Below are positions 21,251 to 30,145 of a stretch of DNA of 64,000 nt, one piece after another. Where the stretch lies: the NCBI RefSeq assembly GCF_000425845.1, contig NZ_KE384463.1, positions 211,999 to 275,998 on the forward strand, written 5' to 3'. The position numbers and the translations under genes are program-made. The stretch's first letter is position 1. The number at the start of each line of letters is the position of its first letter. Under the pieces are notes generated by a model. That model was not told where the DNA came from. It did no database searches and saw only the letters and a list, made by a program, of their open reading frames with translations. This DNA is from Jeotgalicoccus psychrophilus DSM 19085 (GTDB lineage: Bacteria > Bacillota > Bacilli > Staphylococcales > Salinicoccaceae).

Positions 21251-21472
21251 AATTTTAACTCCTAACTGATTTTTTTCTTATAATACTATAAATACAGTAT
21301 TGTCTCCATTTTAAAGAGTATTTATTAAAGGATGATGAAAGTCATAGGAAGATTTATATTCATTTCGATTAGAAATGGTTGATCATAGATGAAAGGTATA
21401 GAGGAGTATGTCATACTTTAATAAATAAACTCGGATTGTAAAGTGTTTAAACAAATAGGAGGATTTCAAGGC

Positions 21473-22036
21473 ATGAATATAAAAAAATCTAGTGGAGAGG
21501 CATGGTTCGATAGTAGTGAGAATCCAAGGAAGAGATATTTTCTTGAAAAAAGATGGAATGATGAGGGTGAAATTTTGGGAGCAATAATGATGAACCCTAG
21601 TGTCGCTGATGAAATTCAGAATGATCCCACAGTGGATCGTTTGATTAGATATGCTAAAGCAAAAGAATACGTTGGTATAAATGTAGTAAATATAATCCCA
21701 TTTATAAACTCAAAATCCAAAGAGTTTGATAGAGTAGATATTCCGGAAGTACAAGAAATACAACAAACAGAAGCAATTAAACACATGTTCAATCATGCCA
21801 ATAAGATATATCTAGGCTGGGGCAAGATTGGACATAGGCATTTACCAGTATTACTGGAAAGTGAAGAAATAAGATTAAAATTTATGGACCAAACTAAAAA
21901 ATTCTTTGCTACAGGTCTAAGCCCTAAAGATTTCCCATACCATCCTCTACAAAGAAATCCATTACTGCCAAGTTTACATGAAGATGCAGATTTAAAAGAT
22001 ATTACTGAAGAAGTAAGGAAATGGGTAAAAAAATAG
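21473..22036 (+). CDS. DUF1643 domain protein
   Basis: The start is set at ATG 21473, with AGGAGG nine bases upstream; the in-frame GTG at 21443 has no such site. The protein has 187 residues with DUF1643 features: RYFLEKRW, MMNPSVADE, NDPTVDRLIRYA, and YLGWGKIGH. The family has no known biochemical role and is often in accessory DNA. The gene is clearly more AT-rich than its neighbours, which suggests transfer. Confidence 0.8.
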   Translation: MNIKKSSGEAWFDSSENPRKRYFLEKRWNDEGEILGAIMMNPSVADEIQNDPTVDRLIRYAKAKEYVGINVVNIIPFINSKSKEFDRVDIPEVQEIQQTEAIKHMFNHANKIYLGWGKIGHRHLPVLLESEEIRLKFMDQTKKFFATGLSPKDFPYHPLQRNPLLPSLHEDADLKDITEEVRKWVKK

Positions 22037-22085
22037 AGTGTGCTTTCTTTTATTCTTAGTTCTATAAAGTAGATTATGAAACATA

Positions 22086-22124
22086 AACGAAAGTCACTCC
22101 GTGTGGAATGACTTTCGTTTTTAT
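22086..22124. terminator. Bidirectional terminator
   Basis: ACGAAAGTCA-TCC pairs with GGA-TGACTTTCGT, followed by TTTTTA. It serves the DUF1643 gene and the convergent small gene. Confidence 0.88.
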
Positions 22125-22127
22125 TTA

Positions 22128-22349
22128 TTAGGTCTGTACGATAAAGTCAGGATTTTCTATAAGGTTTTCCTGAATTTCAATAAAGTGGAATTCCTGATTA
22201 ATCTTTTCCTGCAGTTGTTCTTTCTTATTATCATCTAAATCGTCTTTAATTATTTTCTGTTCGTACTTCCATATTTTCTGCTTGGCATTTTCAATATGCT
22301 TTTCATGTGCATCGATACGTTTTTGTTCTTTCTTGTCAAGTTTAGCCAT
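22128..22349 (-). CDS. Small charged coiled-coil protein (73 aa)
   Basis: Rich in K, E, Q and I with heptad-like spacing over residues 5-60, predicting a helical coiled coil. No signal peptide or cysteine. AGGAG precedes the ATG. No family was recognised. Confidence 0.55.
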   Translation of the reverse strand: MAKLDKKEQKRIDAHEKHIENAKQKIWKYEQKIIKDDLDDNKKEQLQEKINQEFHFIEIQENLIENPDFIVQT

Positions 22350-22546
22350 GTATTACATCTCCTTACTGATACTTTAAATATAACAAGAGTAATTTCCGTA
22401 AACAAATAATCCTACTTTAAATTTAAAATATAAATATTGAATGATTCATCGTGTGAATAGTTTAACGTTATATTTACAGCTTTTGCTTTATAAAAAATTC
22501 AAGAAAGCGTACAATGAGTGCTTAAGAAAAGTTTAGGGGCATTGCA

Positions 22547-23554
22547 ATGGACAGAGAGACGATGAGAAGGTCAGATAAGGAAGAGTATCAAACCGTTAGG
22601 AAAACACGGATTAGAAAAAGAGGATTTATAGTTTTAGGTATCATTGCATTTATAATAATTTTAATACTATATATAATTTTCAGCTTCAGAACAGGTTTAA
22701 ATACCGCAGCTGAGAATGGTGTGGAAACAAAAGGTGAAGAATTTAACCCAATAGACAATCATGATGGTAAGAAGACGATGATGATTATTGGTAAGGATCG
22801 TATGTATGAAGGTGCAGAACGTACTGATGTGATTATGATTGGTCAGTATGATTATATGCAGAAGGAAATGAAAATGGTATCGGTAATGAGAGATATTTAT
22901 GTGGAGATACCGGGTTATCAGAGTTATAAAATAAATGCGGTGTATTCACTCGGCGGAGTGGAACTGCTGCGTGAAGTCATTGCGCATAATTTTGATATCA
23001 ATGTAGAAGAATACGTGACTGTGGATTACGATGCATTTATGGAAACAGTGAATGTTGTTAACCCTGATGGTATTACTATAGATGTAGAAAAAGATATGTC
23101 GGAGAAAATTGATACGGAATTAAAACAAGGTGTGCAGCAGTTAAATGGTAAAGATCTGCTGGCTTATGCGCGCTTTCGTAATGATGAAGAAGGCGACTTC
23201 GGGCGTGTTCGCCGTCAGCAGCAGGTGCTTGAAGCAATACAGGATGAGGTAATCAGTGTCGGCGGTATTGTGAAACTGCCTAAGATTTTAGGAACAGGTA
23301 TGGGATATGTGGACACTTCAATGCCGAATAAGGAAATGTACCGCATGATTTCCAGTTTCCTCATTAGAGGAGATAAAGATATTGCAACGATGACATTGCC
23401 GCTGGAAAACACGTATCAATTTATGGATACGAGTCACACTGGTAATGTAATTGATATGGACTTTGAGACAAATAGTGCTGCTTTAAAGGAATTTTTAAAT
23501 AATAACAACTCTAATGTGCAGGGAAAAGAAGAAAATGAAGAAACAGCAGAATAG
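22547..23554 (+). CDS. LytR-CpsA-Psr (LCP) family cell-wall ligase
   Basis: 335 residues: a short basic cytosolic N-terminus, one TM helix near 27-47, and an extracellular LCP domain. Signature elements are DVIMIGQYD, VSVMRDIYVEIPG, KINAVYSLGG and LLAYARFRNDEEGDFGRVRRQQQV, which hold the polyprenyl-pyrophosphate-binding arginines and aspartates. LCP enzymes attach teichoic acid or capsule polymers to peptidoglycan. The C-terminal tail is hydrophilic. It is a single gene with its own terminator. Confidence 0.92.
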   Translation: MDRETMRRSDKEEYQTVRKTRIRKRGFIVLGIIAFIIILILYIIFSFRTGLNTAAENGVETKGEEFNPIDNHDGKKTMMIIGKDRMYEGAERTDVIMIGQYDYMQKEMKMVSVMRDIYVEIPGYQSYKINAVYSLGGVELLREVIAHNFDINVEEYVTVDYDAFMETVNVVNPDGITIDVEKDMSEKIDTELKQGVQQLNGKDLLAYARFRNDEEGDFGRVRRQQQVLEAIQDEVISVGGIVKLPKILGTGMGYVDTSMPNKEMYRMISSFLIRGDKDIATMTLPLENTYQFMDTSHTGNVIDMDFETNSAALKEFLNNNNSNVQGKEENEETAE

Positions 23555-23561
23555 ATATTTA

Positions 23562-23603
23562 GGGCAATTTCAACGTATATTTAGTTGATATTGCTTTTTT
23601 TAT
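23562..23603 (+). terminator. Intrinsic terminator of the LCP gene
   Basis: GGCAAT-TCAAC pairs with GTTGA-ATTGCT, followed by a seven-T run. Confidence 0.85.
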
Positions 23604-23695
23604 TGAGAAAAATCTAAAAACTTAATGTGTTTTATCTATATTCGATATATACTTAGTTCACATTCGAACTTGCAGTTACTGATAATGTTGAGGTA

Positions 23696-24088
23696 ATGAT
23701 TATGCCTAAGAGTAAAGACATTTACCCGCAGAGTACAGAATTCGCATTGGCGCTCGGTATACCGGCAGATGCGATTATTGAAGAATATAATGCCACGAGT
23801 ACGTATACGAATGTTGTTGAGTCATTAGAGCTCATGGGTGAATACGGCTTTGACAGTGCGCTCGTCGTGATGAGCGATTATCATCTCAAGCGGTCCAAAG
23901 TGATTTACGACAGAGTGAATGATGGACAATATGAGCTGAAGTACATCGCAGCACTCGGTGCAGACGGTGAAACGTGGAAAGAAAAATCCTATTCAGACAG
24001 AATCTGGTTCACTGAATTTTACAAGCTGTGGGGATATTGCTTAGGTTTATATAATTTTATAGATGTGCCGGATAAGGCGGATCAGTAA
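23696..24088 (+). pseudogene. N-terminally truncated YdcF/SanA-like (DUF218) gene
   Basis: 130 residues match only the C-terminal two thirds of DUF218 proteins: the region with E-x-A-T-S-T-Y-T-N-V-V-E-S, a VMSDYHLKRSK segment (catalytic-like H) and the terminal helix. The N-terminal strand with the VLG motif is missing, and no coding trace of it is visible upstream to the LCP terminator. The full-length family has roughly 190 residues or more. It could still be translated from the ATG at 23696 or 23702. A shorter remnant of the same gene end lies at 39670-39700. Confidence 0.6.
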
Positions 24089-24102
24089 ACTGCAGAAGGT
24101 AG

Positions 24103-24465
24103 ATGATACTCATGATAGACAAGACAACTCAGATTAAAGTATTACTCGGCGGGAACGCATACGACTTCGCATGTCAGACACTCGGAGTCGACAATATGAG
24201 AGACAGCAAGTACAGTGATGTGTTTACTGTGACTGAAAGACAGGTGCATGAATACGTCTTTTTAAACGGCTTTCCAAACGGTGAAACGCCTAAGGAAGAA
24301 CGGGGTACTGAAGGGTTTCATTTTTACCAGGAACGTGGCACATGGCATACTTGGTATAAGGAAAGAAACATCGTTTCTGACGAGATAAAATTTGAAGACA
24401 GCAGAGAAGCAAAACGTTATATTGCAACGACTCTGTTGAGAATGGCAGGGACCGGAGTGTATTAA
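24103..24465 (+). CDS. Conserved protein of unknown function (120 aa)
   Basis: No family recognised. Visible features: no signal or TM segment, one cysteine in YDFACQTLGVDNM near residue 24, and a C-terminus ending RMAGTGVY. A paralogue with the same motifs but a broken C-terminus is at 39692-40074, preceded by the same truncated neighbour. This gene looks intact. ATG 24103 has AAGG closely upstream; ATG 24112 is an alternative. Confidence 0.6.
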   Translation: MILMIDKTTQIKVLLGGNAYDFACQTLGVDNMRDSKYSDVFTVTERQVHEYVFLNGFPNGETPKEERGTEGFHFYQERGTWHTWYKERNIVSDEIKFEDSREAKRYIATTLLRMAGTGVY

Positions 24466-24473
24466 TAGTTTTC

Positions 24474-24505
24474 ACACCTATGAATCATCATAGGTGTATT
24501 TTTTA
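24474..24505 (+). terminator. Intrinsic terminator
   Basis: ACACCTATGA pairs with TCATAGGTGT, followed by ATTTTTT. An almost identical hairpin follows the paralogue at 40091. Confidence 0.88.
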
Positions 24506-24597
24506 TGAGGGAAATGCTTCTTGTAATGTTACTTTTTAAAAACTCTATTATTCACTTGCGTTGCAGTGTTTGATGTCACCCAAATCGGATAAGACAT

Positions 24598-24644
24598 AAA
24601 AATGCCCCCACATTAAGTTATGACTTTTAATGTGAGGGCATTTG
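24598..24644 (-). terminator. Intrinsic terminator of the YeeE/YedE gene
   Basis: AAATGCCC-CACATTAA pairs with TTAATGTG-GGGCATTT; T-run on the minus strand. Confidence 0.85.
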
Positions 24645-24680
24645 ATTTTAGTTGAGAATTTTATTCCCATTCTATTTTAA

Positions 24681-25934
24681 TTAACATACAGAGTCATTCG
24701 ATTTTGGTACGGATAAGCCGAATAGGGGTCTCAAGTACAGTGCAAGGAATGTACCGCCAATGGCAACGATGCCCCAAATGTAGCCGTGCAGGCTGAATGA
24801 AGCAATGCCGCCGAAGTAAGCTCCAATGTTACAGCCGAATGCGAGGCGTGCACCGTAACCCATTAAAAGACCGCCGATGATTGAAGCCATGACATTACCT
24901 TTGCTGAGTTTACCGAACTTAAACAAACCACCTGCTGCTGATGCTAAAAATGCTCCCAGGATGACTCCGAAGTTAAGTACAGTCGTAGAGTCAGCAAATA
25001 TTGATGCGTTTAAAGCAGTGGCCGCTTCTCCCTGCCAGTAACCCCAGCTCGTGACGTCAAATCCGATGAGTTTTGCAGCTTTAGATTCCCAAAGCGCAAA
25101 TGCTGAAGTGATTCCCCACGGTTCACCGCGCGTCATCAGTGTCAGTGCATTTAAAACTGCAAGAGCGACAGCTGCAGCCATTAATGGCCACGAGCCTCTG
25201 AAAATTCTTCTCCAGCCGTGTGCAGTTGGCAATGGTGCAACTTTAGGAGAGTTTTTCTTTTTCTCAACGACTTTACTGATATAGGCAATTAAACCGAATA
25301 TTAATAACGAGACGACCAAAGCACCACCGTATACCAGATTAGTCGAAGTTGCGAGTGAAAACGAGCCCATCGAAGGCATCTCTTCTGTCCAGAATGGTAA
25401 ATGTGCTGCACCGATTGTCGTACCGATTATAAAGAAAATTAAAGTAATGAACATGACCGAACGACCGGCACCGATTGAATACAGTGTACCGGACGCGCAA
25501 CCCCCGCCGAGCTGCATACCGATACCGAATATAAAGGCACCGACAATGAGGCTGACACCGATTGGCGAAACATAACCTGTAACTTCTGCACCGAAAAATG
25601 AAATACCGAGTGCTAAAATAGGTGCGAATAATACAGTGGCTGTGCCAAGCATTACCATATGTGCGCGTATTGCTTCACCGTTACCGACAGACATCAACCG
25701 TCTGAAAGCGGAAGTGAAACCGAAGCGGGCATGAAATAAGGTGTAACCAAGCAGTAAACCAATAATCATGAGAACCGGCTGCATGATTGACTGGGTGATA
25801 GCTAAAAATATAAATAGAACTAAACTGACTATAATGCCACCGCCGATAAGCAGCTTTTGAGGATCTTTCAGTGTGCTTGCGCGATGCTGGACCGGGTCCA
25901 TTGATTGACTCACAGTATTAATATGACTGACCAA
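24681..25934 (-). CDS. YeeE/YedE family sulfur-compound transporter
   Basis: 417 residues, mostly membrane helices, with two YeeE/YedE repeats. Each carries a conserved glycine-cysteine loop: GGGCASGTLYSIGAG near residue 143 and FGCNIGAYFGG near 368. Family members (for example TsuA) import thiosulfate, and the cysteines hand it through the pore. A cysteine is also the last residue. No TusA-like partner gene is adjacent. The start is uncertain: TTG 25934 lacks a good ribosome binding site, and ATG at 25901 is an alternative. Confidence 0.85.
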   Translation of the reverse strand: MVSHINTVSQSMDPVQHRASTLKDPQKLLIGGGIIVSLVLFIFLAITQSIMQPVLMIIGLLLGYTLFHARFGFTSAFRRLMSVGNGEAIRAHMVMLGTATVLFAPILALGISFFGAEVTGYVSPIGVSLIVGAFIFGIGMQLGGGCASGTLYSIGAGRSVMFITLIFFIIGTTIGAAHLPFWTEEMPSMGSFSLATSTNLVYGGALVVSLLIFGLIAYISKVVEKKKNSPKVAPLPTAHGWRRIFRGSWPLMAAAVALAVLNALTLMTRGEPWGITSAFALWESKAAKLIGFDVTSWGYWQGEAATALNASIFADSTTVLNFGVILGAFLASAAGGLFKFGKLSKGNVMASIIGGLLMGYGARLAFGCNIGAYFGGIASFSLHGYIWGIVAIGGTFLALYLRPLFGLSVPKSNDSVC

Positions 25935-26118
25935 TTGAATTCTTCTATTCAGAGTTATTTAGTATGATTTAAACAGTGTAAGAGGACAGCGGACATTTGT
26001 CAAAGAGTGTAATTATGCGGGGGTAACTGACAGCAAAATAAAATATCAATTATCTTTCCCTTTTAAATTGTAGTAATATTATGACAACTCACAAAGTAAT
26101 TAGTAAAGGGGAACAGAT

Positions 26119-27480
26119 ATGACACTTGAAGAGATGGATTCAGTTTTACTGAAACAAAAAGACATGTATATGGAGCAGCTGTTTAACTTTCTTAAAATTA
26201 AGAGTATCAGCACCGATAGTGAGGCAATCAGACAATGTGCCGGCGTCCTGAAAACTGATATGGAAGCACTCGGTATTGATACCCGGATTATGCAAACCGG
26301 CGGCAATCCGGTCGTGTACGGCGAGCTGATGAACGATAATAACCGCTTCACCTTATTAATCTACGGCCACTACGATGTTCAGGCTGTTGAACCGCTGGAA
26401 CTGTGGGAATCAGATCCATTTGAACCCGAAATACGGGACGGGAGAATTTACTCCAGAGGTGCTGGAGACAACAAAGGACAATTAATGGCACAGCTCCTTG
26501 GTGTTAAGACGTACCAGGAACTCTACGGGGAGCTGCCGATTAATATCAAATTTGTCTTTGAAGGCGAAGAAGAACTCGGCAGTGTGCACCTGCCTGAATT
26601 TGTGAAGAAAAACAAAGAGCTGCTTGAAGCGGATCTGGTCTACACAGCCGACGGCTCATCCCACAACAGTGGCAATCCGTTAATACTGCTCGGTGTCAGA
26701 GGTATACTCAACTTTGAAATGACCGTCAAAACTGCAGACTTTGACAATCACTCCGGCAATACCGGGAACGTTGTACCAAATCCGATGTGGAAGATGATTG
26801 AACTCCTAAACACGATGCGGGATGAAAACGGGAAAGTACTCGTGGAAGAATTCTACGATAACATCAGGGAACCATCACAGACGGACATGAGACTTTTATC
26901 TTCTTTACCATATGACCAGAAAGACATCGGAGAGAAGATCGGCTATACAGACTTAAACATGGACGGGGAGACGTACTACCGTAAGCTCACTATGGAACCG
27001 ACGTTTAATATCGCTGGGATGGAGAGCGGTTATACAGGAGACAATGCGAAAACAATCATTCCGTCGACGGCAACTATCAGTATCGATATGAGGCTCGTCG
27101 CCGACCAGGACCCGGCAGATATATTCCGGAAGATTGAGGCACACGTCGAGGCATTCGACCCGGATATTAAAGTGACTTACAGAGGCGCAATGCATCCGTC
27201 GAGAACACCATCGGATCTCGAAATCGTACAGGTGGTGACAGACGCTGTGGGGGAGGCATACAAGAAGACACCGTTAGTGCAGCCGAGCATGCCGGGATCA
27301 TTGCCTGACTATGTATGGACCGATTACCTGAAGACACCATCAATCATCATGCCGTACGCCAACTTCGACCAGCACAACCATTCACCCAATGAAAACTTAA
27401 AAGTAGAGAACTTCTTTGGCGGCATTAAATGCACGTGCAATCTGGTGAAGACGTTAGGGGACTACAGTAAAGACTTATAA
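26119..27480 (+). CDS. M20 family metallo-dipeptidase (copy 1)
   Basis: 453 residues. Zinc-ligand motifs are visible: YGHYDVQ near 85 (His), GAGDNKGQ near 118 (Asp), EGEEELGS near 152 (Glu-Glu) and YTADGSSHNSG near 179. The dimerisation lid lies in between. The layout matches the cytosolic nonspecific dipeptidase / ArgE-DapE group. A closely similar second copy of almost the same length is at 41127-42485. A terminator follows. The role is probably dipeptide hydrolysis in the cytosol; exact substrate unknown. Confidence 0.9.
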   Translation: MTLEEMDSVLLKQKDMYMEQLFNFLKIKSISTDSEAIRQCAGVLKTDMEALGIDTRIMQTGGNPVVYGELMNDNNRFTLLIYGHYDVQAVEPLELWESDPFEPEIRDGRIYSRGAGDNKGQLMAQLLGVKTYQELYGELPINIKFVFEGEEELGSVHLPEFVKKNKELLEADLVYTADGSSHNSGNPLILLGVRGILNFEMTVKTADFDNHSGNTGNVVPNPMWKMIELLNTMRDENGKVLVEEFYDNIREPSQTDMRLLSSLPYDQKDIGEKIGYTDLNMDGETYYRKLTMEPTFNIAGMESGYTGDNAKTIIPSTATISIDMRLVADQDPADIFRKIEAHVEAFDPDIKVTYRGAMHPSRTPSDLEIVQVVTDAVGEAYKKTPLVQPSMPGSLPDYVWTDYLKTPSIIMPYANFDQHNHSPNENLKVENFFGGIKCTCNLVKTLGDYSKDL

Positions 27481-27507
27481 TATAAAATTTGTAAGTTTAG
27501 AGCATAG

Positions 27508-27545
27508 AAAAAGGAAGCGGGATTCTTATCCCGCTTCCTTTTGTG
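27508..27545. terminator. Bidirectional terminator
   Basis: AAGGAAGCGGGA pairs with TCCCGCTTCCTTTT, flanked by A- and T-tracts. Confidence 0.9.
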
Positions 27546-27553
27546 TTTAAAGT

Positions 27554-28291
27554 TTACTTATTTACATTTACGTATGCAGTTACAGCATCACTGACATACT
27601 CTGCAGTGCCTTCACCAAACTGATCGATATTCTTTTTGAACCGTTCATCCTGAACATAACCCAGTCCGATACTCTCGAATACTTCCAGCGAACAGTCGAA
27701 TGAATACTCACGTATATGCTGGTGCAGTGCTTTCGCAAGTTCAACATTTTTTGAATCGGACGGTGAAATACCTGACGAGTGATTATTAGCAAAAGCAAAG
27801 AACAGCTCATTAAATCCATCTGTCATTTCCTGCTCTTTACCTTGATGTTTCTTAGCTGCTGTATCAATCACTTCTTTACCGTATTTTTCAGCCGCTTCTT
27901 CTTTGTACTCCTCGTTATCATCGTAATTTAACCCTTTAAAACGTTCCTGACTTGTCATACTAATCCCTCTTTCCTTCGCCAGAATCGTAGACTCCAGCGT
28001 ATTAATGATTGTCAGTATTCTCCGGTTTTCATCATGCATCAGTTGCAGCTGTCTTCTTAAATGAGTCAGCTGATTATCTTTACTGTCTGCAAACATCTCT
28101 TTAATTTCCTGGAGTTCAAATCCCAGATGCTTATAAGCCAGAATGATTTGAAGCTTATCGAGATCTTTATCAGTATAGTAACGATAACCATTGTCGCTCC
28201 TGTTAGCCGGTAAAAGACCAATGGAATCATAATGATGCAGCGTGCGCACGGAAACACCAGTCCATTCACTGAGTTCTTTAACATAATACAT
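27554..28291 (-). CDS. MerR family regulator, TipA/Mta type
   Basis: 245 residues. The N-terminal winged HTH reads YYVKELSEWTGVSVRTLHHYD, with the GYRYY wing, followed by a long dimerisation helix. The C-terminal half (about 125-245) is a TipAS domain, which binds drugs in TipA and relatives such as Mta. The start is placed at 28291, six codons after a longer option, because AGGAGG is seven bases upstream. It is divergent from the AAA+ operon and may control it as well as itself. Confidence 0.88.
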   Translation of the reverse strand: MYYVKELSEWTGVSVRTLHHYDSIGLLPANRSDNGYRYYTDKDLDKLQIILAYKHLGFELQEIKEMFADSKDNQLTHLRRQLQLMHDENRRILTIINTLESTILAKERGISMTSQERFKGLNYDDNEEYKEEAAEKYGKEVIDTAAKKHQGKEQEMTDGFNELFFAFANNHSSGISPSDSKNVELAKALHQHIREYSFDCSLEVFESIGLGYVQDERFKKNIDQFGEGTAEYVSDAVTAYVNVNK

Positions 28292-28313
28292 TTTTAAACC
28301 TCCTGACAAATTA

Positions 28314-28344
28314 AGAATAGAGTATGACGTTATGTAAGGGTCAA
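28314..28344 (-). promoter_or_regulatory. MerR-type promoter with 19-bp spacer
   Basis: On the minus strand TTGACC (28339-28344) and TATTCT (28314-28319) are separated by 19 bp. The spacer is a partial dyad (CTTACATAACGTCATAC). A 19-bp spacer with an internal dyad is the hallmark of promoters activated by MerR proteins through DNA twisting, so autoregulation is likely. Confidence 0.72.
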
Positions 28345-28542
28345 CCGGTATTTTAATATTTTTATGGACTGAGTCTTTATTATGTACTATAACGTGACAA
28401 AATGAATAATTCTATACATTGATTTGACGCAGGGGCAGAGGAGTATGAAGCGTCCTGTTGGGGTATAAGTAAAAGCAAAGTGTAAATTATAGAATCTGTC
28501 ATCGAACGTATAAAAATGAGACGGATAACTGGGGGATATATT

Positions 28543-29388
28543 ATGAATGCAGCATTGATGAACCAGCTTAAAGCAGTCATTGCCAGTGAGCAATTTAAAG
28601 AAATCGTTAAAGAAACAAGTATGGTTGTCGGCAGGGAAGTCATGAAGAATGCTGGAGACAAGCTGAAAGCATATGCCCAGCAAAGATCAGAGAATATGGA
28701 AGACGGTATGAACAGTGATCAGTCATTTAACCGTGAGTTACGTCAATTTGATGATCTGGAAGAAGTATCTACAGAAGGACTGGATTTATTTAATAATACT
28801 TTTTCACAGCTGGAAGATCATTTTGACTTAGCTGATAACGCGCTGTATTCGAGCTTTAAAGAATATAAAGCATATCTTGAAGGCAATATGACCGATGAAG
28901 AGGAAACGACACTGATTAATAAACTGTATCTTTTAGCAGATGAACTGCTCGACAGCCGTGATCTTGACAAAAATATCGGTGAAGATAATTACAAGATGCT
29001 GCTTACTATGATGATTAAACATAGTATGAGTGTTTCACATGCAGTGTATGAACATGGGCAGAATAAACTCACTGAACTCCAGCTGAAAGAGAAGATGAAA
29101 CAGCTGTATGAGAATTATATTATTGCCATCATGGACTTCGTCAAGCATAATCCGCTTGTCAGAGAACATGGACTGACTATTTTAATGCTGGCATTCGGAC
29201 CGAAATCAGCGCTGATACAAGGTGTTGTCATTACAGTCGCAGTGACTGCACTGGACAAAGAAAAGCGTGAAGAGATGGTCGATGCTCTGAATACAGTGAA
29301 ATCTAAATTACTTGTGAGAAACAGAGCATCAGAACGTAAAGAGACAAGCAAAAATAAGGAGTCGGATTATGAGAACTTTGAGTCCTAA
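28543..29388 (+). CDS. Operon gene 1: unknown helical protein with C-terminal hydrophobic segment
   Basis: 281 residues from ATG 28543, which has GGGGG eight bases upstream; the in-frame ATG at 28516 lacks one. The protein is predicted mostly helical and acidic in the middle. A hydrophobic stretch near residues 215-245 (LTILMLAFGPKSALIQG and on) could be a membrane helix or hairpin. The tail is charged. No family recognised. Its end overlaps the next gene by 20 bp, so the four genes form one tight operon. Confidence 0.65.
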   Translation: MNAALMNQLKAVIASEQFKEIVKETSMVVGREVMKNAGDKLKAYAQQRSENMEDGMNSDQSFNRELRQFDDLEEVSTEGLDLFNNTFSQLEDHFDLADNALYSSFKEYKAYLEGNMTDEEETTLINKLYLLADELLDSRDLDKNIGEDNYKMLLTMMIKHSMSVSHAVYEHGQNKLTELQLKEKMKQLYENYIIAIMDFVKHNPLVREHGLTILMLAFGPKSALIQGVVITVAVTALDKEKREEMVDALNTVKSKLLVRNRASERKETSKNKESDYENFES

Positions 29389-30145
29389 AATTTCATTCAG
29401 AAACAATTTGATACATGACATACCAGGATTAATTAAATACAGAAATAAGTTGGAGCTGTATGAGAAATTTAAATCGGATGATTTGAAGATATGGGCAAGT
29501 AATCATTTAGCTGTTGAAGTTGTTAATAGTGATGACACGATTGAAGGATATTATCAGTTTATAAGTATGCTGGATAACAGTGTGTCCTATACTTCGGAAA
29601 AAGAGGCATTTCAGCAATTGTTAAATACACTCTGGTCAGAGAGAAATGATGATTTTAAAACTGTTTTAAATCTTATAACAGAGATTACTTTGGATTATGA
29701 GTTATTCTTTGCCGAGCTTTCTGATGGTGAGAAATCAGCACTCATGAACAGCAGTCTGGATTTTTTCCTTGGCTTCTCCATTACTATCGATCACTACTCC
29801 GGTGAGATATCCGAGCAGTTTATTAGAAATATACTTGTATTTCTTAAAGACGGATACTGGGGAGACGATGATGTATCCAGTCTGGAGATACACCGTGCAG
29901 ATGATTTCACACAGATTACAGAATTAAGGACTAAATTTATAATCACGAGCTGTAAAGGACCATTAACACTGGAGAATCTCACTCCGGCATATGAAGGTGC
30001 TGAAAGTGCACGTTCGTTTGTTGATATTTATAACAAAAGAAGTGAGCAGCAGGTGGTCAACAGAATTTATGCACCTGGCGCTAAAATAGATTTAAAAGAC
30101 TCAAGTGCTTATGCAGAATATATAGAGGTGAAATATGATGAATAA
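29369..30145 (+). CDS. Operon gene 2: unknown soluble protein
   Basis: 258 residues with no signal peptide, TM helix or recognisable motif. Composition is acidic, and helical N-terminal and mixed C-terminal parts are suggested. AAGGAG lies seven bases before the ATG, inside gene 1. The end overlaps the AAA+ gene by 11 bp, which implies coupled translation and a fixed stoichiometry with the ATPase. Function unknown; an adaptor of the ATPase is possible. Confidence 0.65.
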   Translation: MRTLSPKISFRNNLIHDIPGLIKYRNKLELYEKFKSDDLKIWASNHLAVEVVNSDDTIEGYYQFISMLDNSVSYTSEKEAFQQLLNTLWSERNDDFKTVLNLITEITLDYELFFAELSDGEKSALMNSSLDFFLGFSITIDHYSGEISEQFIRNILVFLKDGYWGDDDVSSLEIHRADDFTQITELRTKFIITSCKGPLTLENLTPAYEGAESARSFVDIYNKRSEQQVVNRIYAPGAKIDLKDSSAYAEYIEVKYDE

